Assembly: GCA_977006965.1 (NCBI GenBank)
Contig: OZ345381.1
Location: 806,001-870,000 of the forward strand
DNA from: Phymatolithon calcareum
Taxonomy: Eukaryota > Rhodophyta > Florideophyceae > Hapalidiales
Direction of reading: 5' to 3'
DNA: 64,000 bases
The notes below the pieces were generated by a model. That model was not told the DNA's origin. It saw nothing but the letters and a program-made list of their open reading frames with translations, and ran no database searches. Positions 20,325-31,550 of this stretch are shown here, in pieces (position 1 is the stretch's first letter; every line of letters begins with the position of its first letter). A program made the translations under genes and the position numbers.

Positions 20325-21728
20325 GTGCGTGTGTACACTCCTTTTAGCTCCTTGCCAATGATCACTCGTGTCGAGAAGCACACCAGTACAATGGTGCCCG
20401 AATTTGGCCGCCGATGGGACATTGGAAATGAGGCCGCAGACAACGTTCTTTCAGCAATTGCGTTGCTGCTCATTACATGGACTCTTCATTCCATCATTGA
20501 AACACTTGCCTTCCGTCCCAGAAGCGAAGCCTCTATAGACGGGCTCATGACATTTTTCTTGTTGCGCAGTCAGGGCACGTGGCGCTGGCTTCATACAGCT
20601 TCACATCCGTTACCATATGCCAGGCGATCCGTTTTGAGCAATCGAAGTCTCTACAGCGAGCACAAACTTGCCCGATGGAGAGTTGTCAAGTCCGTGCTCA
20701 TCAGGTTTTCTCTCCTCCTCATTGAAATTGCTGCCATTCTCGTTGCTCTTCCAACTACGAAGGAGATATCTATCTCCGGCAAAGGCATTCGCATGATGGG
20801 TGATGGTGCTCCCGTCCACTTCAGGGGCCTTAAATTCGGATGCATGAATGTTCAACGTGTGTTGCCGGGTGCTGAAAGCGCCTATCGTCTTGCATATTGC
20901 TTGACTGAAAACCCTCCAGTTACGGTAAATTTCAGCCCGGGTCCTCGCGTCAAGTACAAATTTAAGTACCATTTTACTGGCCAGATTGAATTCTCTCTCT
21001 ACTACGAGTCGCTGCAGAAACATGCATTCTTCGCATACTTTTTCGAAAACTCAGAGAGGCGCAGGCTCTACATTCCCATGCGAGGACATAATGTCTCTTC
21101 CCGTAACGAGGGAGAAATAGTTACTATGTTTGGAAAGGCTATCGAGCGGTCGTTTATGAAGCATGTGAAGCTTTACCACAAGGTGAACAAAACAAAGTTC
21201 ATTGAAGGGCTCGGCGGACAAAGTGGACTAATCGGGTCAATCACGTACGATGTCTACGGGCCCATTATGTCGAATATTACCGAAGACTGGATGAATAAGG
21301 AAATAATTGCCCTTGCGAGAACAACCTATGTCTCCCAGATGTTGGATAATGGCGATGATCTGATTGAGGGAACCGGCTCAGCAGTACTGAAAAAGTTAGT
21401 GCTTTTCAGAATCAAGAGACCAATATTGAGTATCGGTGGGCTTTCCTTAATGCTTGGCGTCTTGATGATTGTACACCAAGTATGTCAATATTTTTGGCCA
21501 CTAGATTATCTCGAACTTTGTTTCACGGCACTGAAAGAAGTGCTGGGAATGTGCTGCATATCGGGCCCCGCAGATAGGGCACTTGAAGGCCATGTTTGTG
21601 TGCGTTGGTCAGCAGAACGTCCTGTGGATAATGAGGATATTGGAGATTATCGACGGGGGCACATGGGACTCGTCGTGCCGCGTGGGTTTATTGAAGGACA
21701 GTTCGACCCAACCGTCAAGTATTCGTAA
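20325..21728 (+). CDS. Unrecognised three-pass membrane protein, family copy 2
   Basis: 467 aa, apparently intact and intronless. Hydrophobic segments lie at about 41-63, 122-143 and 367-388; the presumed outside domain is 144-366 with NVS, NKT and NIT glycosylation sequons. Identity with copies 1 and 3 is high except at about 195-262, where this copy has its own version (NPPVTVNFSPGPRVKYKFKY and MRGHNVSSRNEGEIVTMF). The C-terminal 50 residues are identical to copy 3. A stop just upstream of the MRVYTPF start supports this ATG. Confidence 0.72.
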   Translation: MRVYTPFSSLPMITRVEKHTSTMVPEFGRRWDIGNEAADNVLSAIALLLITWTLHSIIETLAFRPRSEASIDGLMTFFLLRSQGTWRWLHTASHPLPYARRSVLSNRSLYSEHKLARWRVVKSVLIRFSLLLIEIAAILVALPTTKEISISGKGIRMMGDGAPVHFRGLKFGCMNVQRVLPGAESAYRLAYCLTENPPVTVNFSPGPRVKYKFKYHFTGQIEFSLYYESLQKHAFFAYFFENSERRRLYIPMRGHNVSSRNEGEIVTMFGKAIERSFMKHVKLYHKVNKTKFIEGLGGQSGLIGSITYDVYGPIMSNITEDWMNKEIIALARTTYVSQMLDNGDDLIEGTGSAVLKKLVLFRIKRPILSIGGLSLMLGVLMIVHQVCQYFWPLDYLELCFTALKEVLGMCCISGPADRALEGHVCVRWSAERPVDNEDIGDYRRGHMGLVVPRGFIEGQFDPTVKYS

Positions 21729-21945
21729 AGATACATGGCGACGTTTGTATGAATTGGAATCATTTGCTTACGTTTATGTTTGTTTGTTTGTTTATTGCAG
21801 GTTATTCGAATTACACAAAGTGTACATTATTCAACATCTAGTGTCTAATTTACTGAAAATTTCCCTCAATTGAGGGGATGAGAATAGTTTAATTTTTGCG
21901 CATGAAAGCTACTCAGTTTCGGGCGCATCAAAAGCTTCAAGCTAA

Positions 21946-23032
21946 TGGATGACTTCCACATGCTTAGCGAAGCAGTTCCTGCCAGGAGACGTACTGCAAA
22001 TGAATGTTGCGGCACCATCCAGCCTGTTACACGATGAGCACACGAGGGTCATCTTCTCGAATTTGCAGACCCTGCAGTTTTTTTGCACAGCAAAATTAGT
22101 CATCATGCCATCCGCAGTCTTCCTTTTCTTTCTCGCGGGGGTTAAGTGGGTTCCGACACCGCTTCCGGAGACAAAGGAGTGGTTGAACGGCGACGAATAT
22201 TACTCGAATCGTACGAGTTATTGATGAGCTGCTCGGACAGCACTTCGTACTACCTTCGCTGCATCATGTGATCCTGATACTCTGCACGCGCACCGGAGAA
22301 TAAATGCCAGCTATCAACTACACAAATTTCCAAAGGAAATTTGTTAACGCGGAACGACCAGTCCAGGGTGTGGACTTTCTTCTCAAGATCCAAACTCTTT
22401 TGGCGGCACCGATTGTGCTTGTCGATTTGCGCGCACACAGAGTAGTACGTCTCGCATACCTCGCTCTGGGGCATAGACAGCTCAACACGAAACGGCCCTT
22501 ATTCAAGCTGACGCCAACGCACACGATTGTGCGGTTTGCCTTCCAGTGTCGTAGAGGAGTGCGAACTGTCTAGAACTGGCGTAGAATTCATCCCCCAATC
22601 GGGCATAGAACTATGGCACCCCATGAGCAATAAAGTTGGGGTCGCGGTCGGGTGTGATGACATCAACTTCCTTTTGAGACGCCTGGTCCCAAGAGCCTTG
22701 CATGGCGAAGGCAAGAGTGCCTGGAATAGGGCGTTCATAGCTTCTGACGGTTGTATCGAAGCTTATGTGCCCCCTTGGGGAGCTTCCGGTTGCGACTGAA
22801 GAGAATGAATTGGTGTTTGGCGAAGAAGACCGGCCACCACGAGTACTGTAAGCCAGATTTTTTGGTGCAGAATTCTGCGGGCTGAGACTCGATACAAGGA
22901 TTCGAGAGGAGAGAGTACCTTCGCCAACCTTTCTTGCCTTGATGTTAACAATATTGAGTGTCTTAAGCTTAGTCTTCTCGGTCGGTTTCCAAACTAGGAC
23001 CCAATTCACTCAAAGCGACATGCTTTCGAGAC
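21946..23032 (-). pseudogene. piggyBac-like transposase, left arm of E1
   Basis: Broken frames on the minus strand encode the same segments as the right arm: WVLVWKPTEKTKLKTLN, the IDKHNRCRQKSLDLEK block with CVVDSWHLF, and the Cys-rich C-terminus. It lacks the solo LTR present in the right arm. Stops and frame changes make it inactive. Confidence 0.8.
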
Positions 23033-23556
23033 CAATGATTTCATACAATAGTTCCTCCAGAACCGTAACGTTCACTTTTTTTGAGTTGGAAAAGGCTCCA
23101 CAGAGCCTGTAACACTTTGCTAGACTGGTTACCGATGTTGGCTTAGTGTGTACGGACGCGCCGACCACTTGGCGCGAGTCTCTTTCTCGTGACATGGCAG
23201 GTCTGCTTCTTCAGACTGGAAATCGTATTTTTGTTCCTACCACCGAACGACGCCCATTTAAGGTAGTAGTTGGGGTACTCCTCGGGCAGAACACAAGCCC
23301 GCCTTTCCAAAGATGCCGCGAACTATCTGCTTCGCATTCTTTTGACATACTTTTTTGACCTTTCAAAACCCCCCTCAATTGAGGTGACCCGCGCCAAGTG
23401 GTCGGCGCGTCCGTACACACTAGGCCAACATCGGTAACCAGTCTAGCAAAGTGTTACAGGCTCTGTGGAGCCTTTTCCAACTCAAAAAAGGTGAACGTTA
23501 CGGTTCTGGAGGAACTATTGTATGAAATCATTGGTCTCGAAAGCATGTCGCTTTGA

Positions 23557-24891
23557 GTGAATTGGGTCCTAGTTTGGAAACCGACCGAGAAGACTAAGCT
23601 TAAGACACTCAATATTGTTAACATCAAGGCAAGAAAGGTTGGCGAAGGTACTCTCTCCTCTCGAATCCTTGTATCGAGTCTCAGCCCGCAGAATTCTGCA
23701 CCAAAAAATCTGGCTTACAGTACTCGTGGTGGCCGGTCTTCTTCGCCAAACACCAATTCATTCTCTTCAGTCGCAACCGGAAGCTCCCCAAGGGGGCACA
23801 TAAGCTTCGATACAACCGTCAGAAGCTATGAACGCCCTATTCCAGGCACTCTTGCCTTCGCCATTGTAGACACGCAATGCTGCACGAGCGTAAGGAGAGA
23901 CACTTACACTATCAGGGAGAACATACCAACCAATTGGGATTGTTAGAGTAGTGTCTGTTAGTGCTCCCCCTCTTTGTACAGGGTGTGCATTTCTCGCCCC
24001 TGCTCTATTTAAGCGGCGATCCTAAATCGCACCTTAGACTGGAGCATCTCATCTCATCTTCTCATCGGAGAGAGATCACCCCTTTTCAAGATAAACCCAT
24101 TCCTTATCTTAACACTCCCAGTGATTACACCATGCAAGGCTCTTGGGACCAGGCGTCTCAAAAGGAAGTTGATGTCATCACACCCGACCGCGACCCCAAC
24201 TTTATTGCTCATGGGGTGCCATAGTTCTATGCCCGATTGGGGGATGAATTCTACGCCAGTTCTAGACAGTTCGCACTCCTCTACGACACTGGAAGGCAAA
24301 CCGCACAATCGTGTGCGTTGGCGTCAGCTTGAATAAGGGCCGTTTCGTGTTGAGCTGTCTATGCCCCAGAGCGAGGTATGCGAGACGTACTACTCTGTGT
24401 GCGCGCAAATCGACAAGCACAATCGGTGCCGCCAAAAGAGTTTGGATCTTGAGAAGAAAGTCCACACCCTGGACTGGTCGTTCCGCGTTAACAAATTTCC
24501 TTTGGAAATTTGTGTAGTTGATAGCTGGCATTTATTCTCCGGTGCGCGTGCAGAGTATCAGGATCACATGATGCAGCGAAGGTAGTACGAAGTGCTGTCC
24601 GAGCAGCTCATCAATAACTCGTACGATTCGAGTAATATTCGTCGCCGTTCAACCACTCCTTTGTCTCCGGAAGCGGTGTCGGAACCCACTTAACCCCCGC
24701 GAGAAAGAAAAGGAAGACTGCGGATGGCATGATGACTAATTTTGCTGTGCAAAAAAACTGCAGGGTCTGCAAATTCGAGAAGATGACCCTCGTGTGCTCA
24801 TCGTGTAACAGGCTGGATGGTGCCGCAACATTCATTTGCAGTACGTCTCCTGGCAGGAACTGCTTCGCTAAGCATGTGGAAGTCATCCATT
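23557..24891 (+). pseudogene. piggyBac-like transposase, right arm of E1
   Basis: 24361-24585 encodes YYSVCAQIDKHNRCRQKSLD and on to CVVDSWHLFSGA, the region around the last catalytic Asp in the piggyBac DDE domain. The end (24730-24891) encodes a Cys-rich finger with CRVC, CSSC, C...C and HVEVIH, typical of the piggyBac C-terminal domain. The N-terminal frame (23557-23946) is cut by the solo LTR, and stops separate the parts, so it is a relic. Confidence 0.82.
23865..24129 (+). mobile_element. Solo LTR inserted in one arm of E1
   Basis: A 265-bp block, TGTAGAC...GATTACA, is flanked by CCAT (23861-23864 and 24130-24133). The other arm of the palindrome has the uninterrupted site with one CCAT. 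TG...CA ends, a short target duplication and a TATA-like CTATTTAAG inside at about 24004 identify a solo long terminal repeat. The internal retroelement is gone. Confidence 0.85.
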
Positions 24892-24997
24892 AGCTTGAAG
24901 CTTTTGATGCGCCCGAAACTGAGTAGCTTTCATGCGCAAAAATTAAACTATTCTCATCCCCTCAATTGAGGGAAATTTTCAGTAAACTAGACACTAG

Positions 24998-26971
24998 TGT
25001 CTATGTGCCGAACCCCCTCAATTGAGGGGCGATTTAAAAGCTCGAAAAAATCCATAAAGCAAATTCGAAACAGATCGCTGACGCCATATTCGTAAAGCCT
25101 GGCTCTTCTTCTGTGCGAGGAGTATCCACACTACTACCTTAAATTCGCTTCGTTCGGCGCTGGCAAGGAAAATATGTTGGTCACTCAGAAGTTCCAGACC
25201 TGCCATTCCAGGAGAAAAACACCGGCCGCGCGCGGTCGGTACATCAGTACACACCAAGGCAGCATCGTTAACCGGTCTTGTAGAGTTCTCCAGACTATAC
25301 GGAGCCATTTCGAAGTCAAAAAAGATGAGTAGTATGGTTCAGAATGTACTCGGGGAAAAATCAATGGTCGCGCGAGCATGTCACATCGCGTGAAATGGGT
25401 TCCGATTAGTCATCCATTGAAGAACACTAAGATTAAGACAGTCCACATTGTCAACGTCAAGGCAGAGAACGCTGACAATGAAATTGCAGACGCTGAGCAG
25501 CTTGAACCGAGCCAACACCGGCAAAGCGCGGTACCGCCCAGACCTGCTTACAGTGCTCATCCTTCCCAATCTTCATCGCGAAACGCCTATTTTTCGCCTA
25601 CAGTCCCGATCACATGCTACTCAGAAGGGCACGCAAGCTTCGATACAACCTTCGGAAGCTCTAAAAGCCCTCGTCCGAGCACTCTCGCGTAAGTCTTACA
25701 GGGCCCTTGAGACCAAACATCGCACCGGGAACTTGATGTCAGCACCCCCGACCGCAAGCCGAATACGTGCGCTCATTTGGTGCCAAGGTACAAGCGGAAG
25801 TTCTATGTCCGTTTTAGGGACGATTTTACTCTCAGTGCTGGAAACTTCGCACTCAAATCGGAGACTTCTTATCCGAAATTGTGGTATTGGACTTCATTCG
25901 AAGTACGATTGCGTGGTGACGATGTTTCCCGAAGTTCACATGCAAAAACTTGCTACTTGGACATCCACTAAGCTGAGAAGCAAGAGGCGAAATGAGACTA
26001 CAGTGACAGAGCCTATTAAGTTTTTCGAAATACTCGTCCTCATGCAAGAGTTGCGTTCGGCGCTGAGAGCGCTTTCTGGAAGTCTACCAGGCCGAAGAAG
26101 TATTTCCCCGGCCCTTGTTCTTCCAAAAAGGGATACCGGTGGCCGAATACCTCCGGTTGATTTCATTCAGAGTGCAATCAAGTGAATTAGGCGACATATA
26201 CTCTGCGCAGTAGCGCTGGTCACCTCGGTGAAGATTCTGTCGATCCCATGAATGACAACAGAAAGCATACTGTGTCAAAGAGATTTTGAAGGCGGTAGGG
26301 CCCACGGAATAGCAGTTCTGTGCTGTCTTGTGGCCGCATATGCCGGTATAAGGCCCATTGCATGTGTGGATTCATACTTGGTGAGTGCTGACTCTGCAGA
26401 AATTCAACAAGTGCGCCTATATATAGTTCATAGGGACCATCTAACTCTTCTGGCGATTTTATAGGTTGTTAGCTGGCTGTTATTCTCTGATGACCATGCA
26501 GAATGTCAGCAGCACATGACGCAGCGAAGGTTTTGTGAAGTGCCGGGCGAGCAACTCATCCAGAGCATTTGACACGTGCATTACTTGTCGATAAGCAGTC
26601 GCCTCAGAGCGTACATTTGCATTCGAGAGCAGTGTTGGAAGCCACGTTACCGCTAAGAAAAGTAAAAGGATGACTCCAGAGGTCATGATGACTACTTTTG
26701 TTGTGCAAAACAACTGCAGAGTTTGAAAATGCAGGACCTCCACCATTGTGTTCTCAGAATGCAAGACGCTTGATAGTGCCACAATTTACATTTGCGACAT
26801 TTCTACTGTTAGGAACTGCTTCACTAAGCATGCTGAAGACATCTATGACCTTGGCGCTGTTGATGCGCTTGATAGCGAGTAACTTTCATGAGCAAAAAAT
26901 TAAATGAATCCCTTCCCTCAATTGAGGGAAAAGTGCCCCTCAATTGAGGGTAAATTTCCGGCACATAGACA
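24998..26971 (+). mobile_element. piggyBac-like element E2, CTAG-flanked, inserted next to E1
   Basis: Ends are TGTCTATGTGCCG and its inverted match CGGCACATAGACA; CTAG lies on both sides (24994-24997, shared with E1, and 26972-26975). The palindrome CCCTCAATTGAGGG or a close version occurs near both ends. It carries a decayed transposase on the plus strand. Confidence 0.85.
25378..26880 (+). pseudogene. Decayed piggyBac-like transposase of E2
   Basis: Frames VKWVPISHPLKNTKIKTVHI at 25378 and VVSWLLFSDDHAECQQHM near 26465 align with the E1 transposase, as does a broken Cys-rich end (NNCRV...NCFTKHAEDIYD near 26700-26860). The Asp of CVVDSWHLF is lost here (VVSW), and stops and shifts are frequent. 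Confidence 0.75.
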
Positions 26972-26975
26972 CTAG

Positions 26976-27206
26976 GGGTCCTCTAAATGCTCCTGATATA
27001 TGGATCCATTCCTGGTACTCGCGTATCTTCTTCGCGCTAGTACTGCTGCACACCACTCCACGGCGACATCCGTGTGCCCTTTGCGGAACGTTAATTCAAT
27101 TCTTGTTTGTGACAGGACTCGAACCGGCGACCTCAACATTCCTGCCTGTATCATACCGAAATATGCGCACAGGTGCGCGGAGGCAGTTTTACTACTATAC
27201 CACAGG
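26976..27206 (-). repeat. tRNA-like/SINE-like remnant
   Basis: On the minus strand, GGTCGCCGGTTCGAGTCC is a good RNA polymerase III B-box with T-loop. An upstream A-box-like GTATAGTAGTAAAACTG exists, but the D-loop lacks GG and the anticodon region is not tRNA-shaped. The block lies between the E2 end and the array sequence, so I read it as a tRNA-derived insertion rather than a working tRNA. Confidence 0.4.
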
Positions 27207-27429
27207 TGAATGCTTACGTTTAATATGTTCATTCTCATGTCTGTCACTAAACTGTGCGTTCTCTGTGCACTACATAACGTCGAGTAACTTTTCTGAATGT
27301 TGCAGGTTTGCAGACTCGAAAAAGTAGAAATTTACAACTTGGACTCGAATTTTGGGGAATCCGGCGTGATGAATCGGTTTGGGTGTGCTGGACGCTATTC
27401 TTCTATTGAAAATGCTGCTAGATACCGAA

Positions 27430-27754
27430 ACACACTGACAATCAGCTAGTTACCGCACGGTGCGGCTTTCGATAGTGACACAGATGGTCACGTGGATAAA
27501 CTTGCTGTTTCCATCTCCCGCGACATAGTGCTGTTGCTGTGGGCAGATGCAGCGGTGTCTCCCGAGCAACATGCGCGCAGTCGGGACGCTCTGGAGGTGC
27601 TGCAGAAGACTCGAGACGCGGACGGGAAGACACTTCGTGTATACCTAGTGGATGCGCTACCGCCGCTGCGACGGTTAGAAGAAGAGGCCATAGCTGTGGC
27701 ACCGGGGGGAAAGAAAGGGCGGCGGGGAATTTTATGTGTGAGCTACGTGATGTG
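27430..27754 (+). pseudogene. Agmatine deiminase fragment, copy 2
   Basis: DKLAVSISRDIVLLLWADAA to VYLVDALPPLRRLEEEA is the same agmatine-deiminase piece as copies 1 and 3, but with a deletion after GILCVSYV that removes the segment ending in APKFGH. The deletion puts it in frame with the eIF3h fragment. Confidence 0.8.
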
Positions 27755-29343
27755 GTGTGCGCGCGAGGTGAATATCGACCATCAAGTCATTGGCTGGTAC
27801 CAGATGGGGTCTTTCATTTCATCTCAATGGATTGAGACGCAATTCAACTACCAGAACAGTCTCAACAACATTGTGTGTCTCGTGTACGACCTGGTGCGCA
27901 CAGAGGAAGGGACTCTTTCAATTCATGCATATCGTCTCACGAAAGGTTTCATGAACGTGATGCGTAAGGGTGAGTATTCATCACTACGATTTGCGCGTGG
28001 CGGTGTGCTCTTCAGCTCTATAATTGAGGAAGCGCCCCTTTCGCTGCATAACTCGAGCTTGATAAACGTCGCGCTTGTCGATCTGGAATACGGGAACCAG
28101 TGCTCTGGAGCGAATGATGTGAAATTGAGTAGACTATCTATTAGTGATCCACCCCGTTCTCGAAAAGAGCATGGAATTCCCCATTTGCGATTTGGACACT
28201 CTCGGGAAAGAGCAGAGCAAATATTCCTACTTTATGCGCAATCTTGCTCGCAGTCATGGGCATGTCCTGGAGCGTTTGCGTGAATGGAGGGCAGAAAGTA
28301 GAGCGAAGGGTCCCAATAGTGAACCAGCTGCAGAAGATGATGGTGTCATTCAACTATTTGAGAAGGAACCTGTTGCACTCTCAGGGTCGACAAAGTAGTC
28401 GGCAGTCGCTATCGCCAATTATGGCTTGCTTGAGATGCGATCCTTTACTGCTGCGATGAGCGGTGCCTTTTAAGCTATCGGATTCTCCAACCTCTAGCTG
28501 GAGGATGCATATCACACCTCACGAATACCGACAATATCATATCACAGTTAGGTCTAACGGCTACCTCGATACGCGCGTGCGAGTCAGTGACCCAACTTGG
28601 CGTTATCTTGGGCCTCCCCTCCTGTGATGTCAGTTATAACACTGTCTGGTCTAACGGCTACCGCGATACGCACGTGCGAGTCAGTGACCCAACTTGGCGA
28701 TCTCTTAGTGCCTCCCATTCTGTGATTATTTCGACTATCGGGTCTGTCCGTTATTCAGAGCTGACACTTGCGAATGTGCACCCGACGTGGTCGCTCTATA
28801 GGATCTCCCCTAAGTATTTTGGTGTCAGTGTCTTTCTTTGCCTTCTTGTTTCGCCATTGACCTATCTCACATTGCAAGCCACTGTCTTGTTCGACAACAA
28901 GAGACATACACTGCAGTTTCAGATTGCCAGTGAGATGGCACAAACCAACCCGCCTGGACAACAAGATTTTGTTGAACGGGGGTTATATGTTGATTTATTT
29001 TAAAAGCTCCCAAAACCTCAATTTGATTAACAGGGCAACTTCTCGCTGTCTTCCACATTCATCTCTCTACTAGCCTCCTAATATCTCCTTAATCCGAATT
29101 TCTCTTTCTGCGAGGGTTCGAGTGAGTCATTTGCATTCATATTCTGTTTCTTGGTCCATCTTCATGCACCGTAGTGTGCGTTATAGCACAACGAGCTCAA
29201 CCACAGCACCGGGCCCAAAGTACTTCGCTAAAACTGATTTTGTTGAAGGGACTTGACACCCATGTTGAGAGCATTAAGGCTTTGGCTTCTGAGGGCATTG
29301 TGAAGCAGTTTGGTGTGTCGGCAGTGCAGGCTGGAGAAGAATA
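27755..29343 (+). pseudogene. Truncated eIF3h copy 3, fused in frame to agmatine deiminase
   Basis: From MWCAREVNIDHQVIGWYQ the frame is eIF3h. The chimeric frame 27492-28283 runs 263 codons before a one-base insertion near 28150 (SISDPP) shifts it. A solo-LTR-like block (28372 to about 28950) interrupts the copy, a 250-bp unrelated block follows, and the eIF3h end resumes near 29237 to the stop at 29343. Confidence 0.85.
28372..28950 (+). mobile_element. Solo-LTR-like insertion (TGTTGCAC family), copy A
   Basis: The block begins TGTTGCACTCTCAGGGTCG, has a TATA-like element near the start and an internal duplication of about 100 bp (GATACGC(A/G)CGTGCGAGTCAG, CCAACTTGGCG twice), and ends after GTGAGATGGCA. 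A second copy is at 60703-61266 inside another transposon. The intact eIF3h shows the empty site. Precise 3' border is uncertain by a few bases. Confidence 0.7.
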
Positions 29344-29809
29344 AATTATCTTGTTCAAAGCTCAATGTTCACGTTTCGAGATGTGCCGACCCAAGCGGAT
29401 CCTTCTGTTGGTGTAAGGAGCATTGCCTAGCTCTTACTAGGAGTACTGTGTCGGAGCGCAGTGCGCTGGCTTTGGCACATGTCCTAGTCCCATTATCTTT
29501 TAATATAGAAACCTAGCACAGCAAGTATGAGCTACCGCCATCTCGTCCGACGCTGGCCACACTGAAGCGGTCCCCGACGGTGTGGCGCAGATATTTCATC
29601 GCTTATCGATGCCGGGTAACAAATTATGTTGTGCACTTCAAAATTCGAATCAACGGGCTTGAAGGGTCTTCTAGGCAGGGGTTGCGCCAATTCCATTGTT
29701 TGCGATTGCAGTCCCGGGTGAAATTCATCAATTTAATTGCTCAGTTTTGTCTGCAGCAATTCGCATTGCAATTTGAAGGCTTCCCACAATATAGACATCA
29801 ATACTTTAT

Positions 29810-31550
29810 TCAAGCAAGTTCTCCTAGCTGCATGTAATCTTCATCTTCTTCGATAGCGCTCTCGACACGTTGGTTGGCAACCATAGACATAGCCTGCTTC
29901 ACGGTTTGCTCATCCCAGTAGGAGCGGTTGATTTTCAGAAAAAGCATCGCCTCAAAGACAATAGGAGATGTTCCCTTCCTATGGTCTAGTAAAATATACT
30001 TTGCCATAGACCAAAGTCGCTCCACCTCAGCAACGGACCCCAGTATAAATTGGGTGTTAATGTATTCCTTCGATCCCGCGCTTCCACTGTTCTTCTTCCG
30101 TTTCTTTAGTCTGTCGGCCATACTCATCGGTTCGTGCACATCAATCTCAGTATCTTGTTCCGTTCGTCTTTGTAATAGCCCCTTGCACCTCTCTTTCTCA
30201 ACGTCTGACATGCTGTTCGTCTCCCCACGTTTGATTTTCACCACTCCTGACTCAAATGAAGCATCTTGTCCGATTTGAGAAGTCGGAGAGATATAGCAAT
30301 CACCCAACTGGCATTGAAACAATGCTGATTCCGGAATGGATTGGAGAGAATCAATTCCATCAAGTAACTAATCCAAAGCCATACGTGCATCCGATAGTGT
30401 TAGACCCCTCTTTTGCAGCTCCACGGTCACCGTGTTGATCTCGCCCAGCTGGTCAGCAAACTTAGCAACTCTATTCTTGAACGCGCTCCTTCGATCGATT
30501 ACTAGGTCAGCATCTTCTGCATCCGCTGTTGCAATTAACGCACTTCTGATACGATTGAACCGTTGAAGCATGAGATACGTTGTAGACCATCGGGTTGCAT
30601 TGTTCATAACTGGACTGAGATTACATAAATTGCGGAGAATCGCCCGGTTTTTTAGTCTCATCCGGCAGTTTCTCATCACATTATGTACAGACTCGATAGT
30701 GGTCGACAACGTCCTGTCCTTCTCAATCATACGACGTACTTCCAAGTGTAACTTGTGGCTAGCACAGCCCACGTTCGGAATCTCCATCAGTTTGGCAATG
30801 AGTTTGTTAACGCTGCAATTGTCGGCTATCAGGCAAGTAGTCCATTCATGCACGTCGATTTTGTAGACATCGTGCATAATGTCTTCAAAGAATCGAACAT
30901 ACGCTTCGGCAGTGAACCTGGTAACCTCTGACGTAGCCGTAGTACCAGAATCATTAGTTGCTTCCGATGCTTCACCCATAGGGCTTACGGCGATGAGCGG
31001 TGCAACTGGAACCTCTTCTTCGACCAAATTGCCATTCACTAGAACCTTGACCTTGCGGCAGTACGACGCAAACAAACCGACGTAGTGGACCCCGTTATGA
31101 CTCCATGCGTCATGCATTAGAGCCCCACGCGTCTGCTTCATCTCATCCGATATTTTGCGCTCAACCAGCTCGACAATCAAGAAAAGCACCTTCTTGAAAG
31201 TATCATGGCAGAACGCAGCGTCATGCTGGGAGAATGCACGAACTTCGCGGTCTTCTACAAATCCAATTGGTAGAGACTTGAAAATGATGAACCGAAGATT
31301 GCTGTTCATCGCCTTTTCACGTTCCGTGAGCTTCATCACCATTGACGATTGAACTGTGAACGACGACCCGGATCTCAACTTCTCGGCAAGAACAGCTCGG
31401 TATATCTCTAGCAAAAGTTCTTCGCTTCCACCTCCAATGCAACGCTTGAGATGATTGTACGGGTTGGAGAACCCAGTACCTTTTTCGAAGAAAAACTCAC
31501 TTCCTCCAGCACACTGATCACCTTTTGAGCAGAGATAGAAGAAAATGGCA
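29810..31550 (-). pseudogene. hAT transposase with BED finger, one nonsense codon
   Basis: Minus strand reading from about 31550: a BED-type finger region (ECAIFFYLCSKGDQCAGG, GTGFSNPYNHLKRCIGGG), then the catalytic core (MHDAWSHNGVHYVGLFASY, CLIADNCSVNKLIAKLMEIP, CASHKLHLEVRRM) and the C-terminal dimerisation region (EVERLWSMAKYILLDHRKG, FLKINRSYWD). One in-frame TAG at 30368 splits the frame after RMALD, and a frame change near 31560 separates a likely N-terminus (MTLPSPKPKPKQVVQLLMKL). Otherwise nearly intact, so inactivated recently. Confidence 0.88.

Larger units (their letters stand above)
21842..24993. mobile_element. Head-to-head double piggyBac-like element (E1), CTAG-flanked
   Basis: CTAG at 21838-21841 and 24994-24997 flank ends reading TGTCTAATTTACTG and the reverse complement of TGTCTAGTTTACTG. 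The left arm (21842-23172) and right arm (23388-24993) are inverted copies with only a few differences, apart from a 265-bp solo LTR in the right arm. The 215-bp centre matches the far end of the related element E2. Each arm carries a piggyBac-type transposase 3' part. Both outer ends therefore derive from the same transposon end, so the structure is a fold-back double element. Confidence 0.88.

Noticed and set aside
22611-23009. Independent small genes for each identical inverted pair of frames in 21.9-24.9 kb
   Set aside because: They are matching fragments of one broken transposase in the two palindrome arms.
21842-24993. LTR retrotransposon interpretation of E1
   Set aside because: Repeats are inverted, not direct, and the coding parts are piggyBac-type.
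27115-27206. Functional tRNA gene on the minus strand
   Set aside because: T-arm and an A-box-like word are present, but the T-stem has a mismatch, the D-loop lacks the GG pair and no 7-nt anticodon loop forms.
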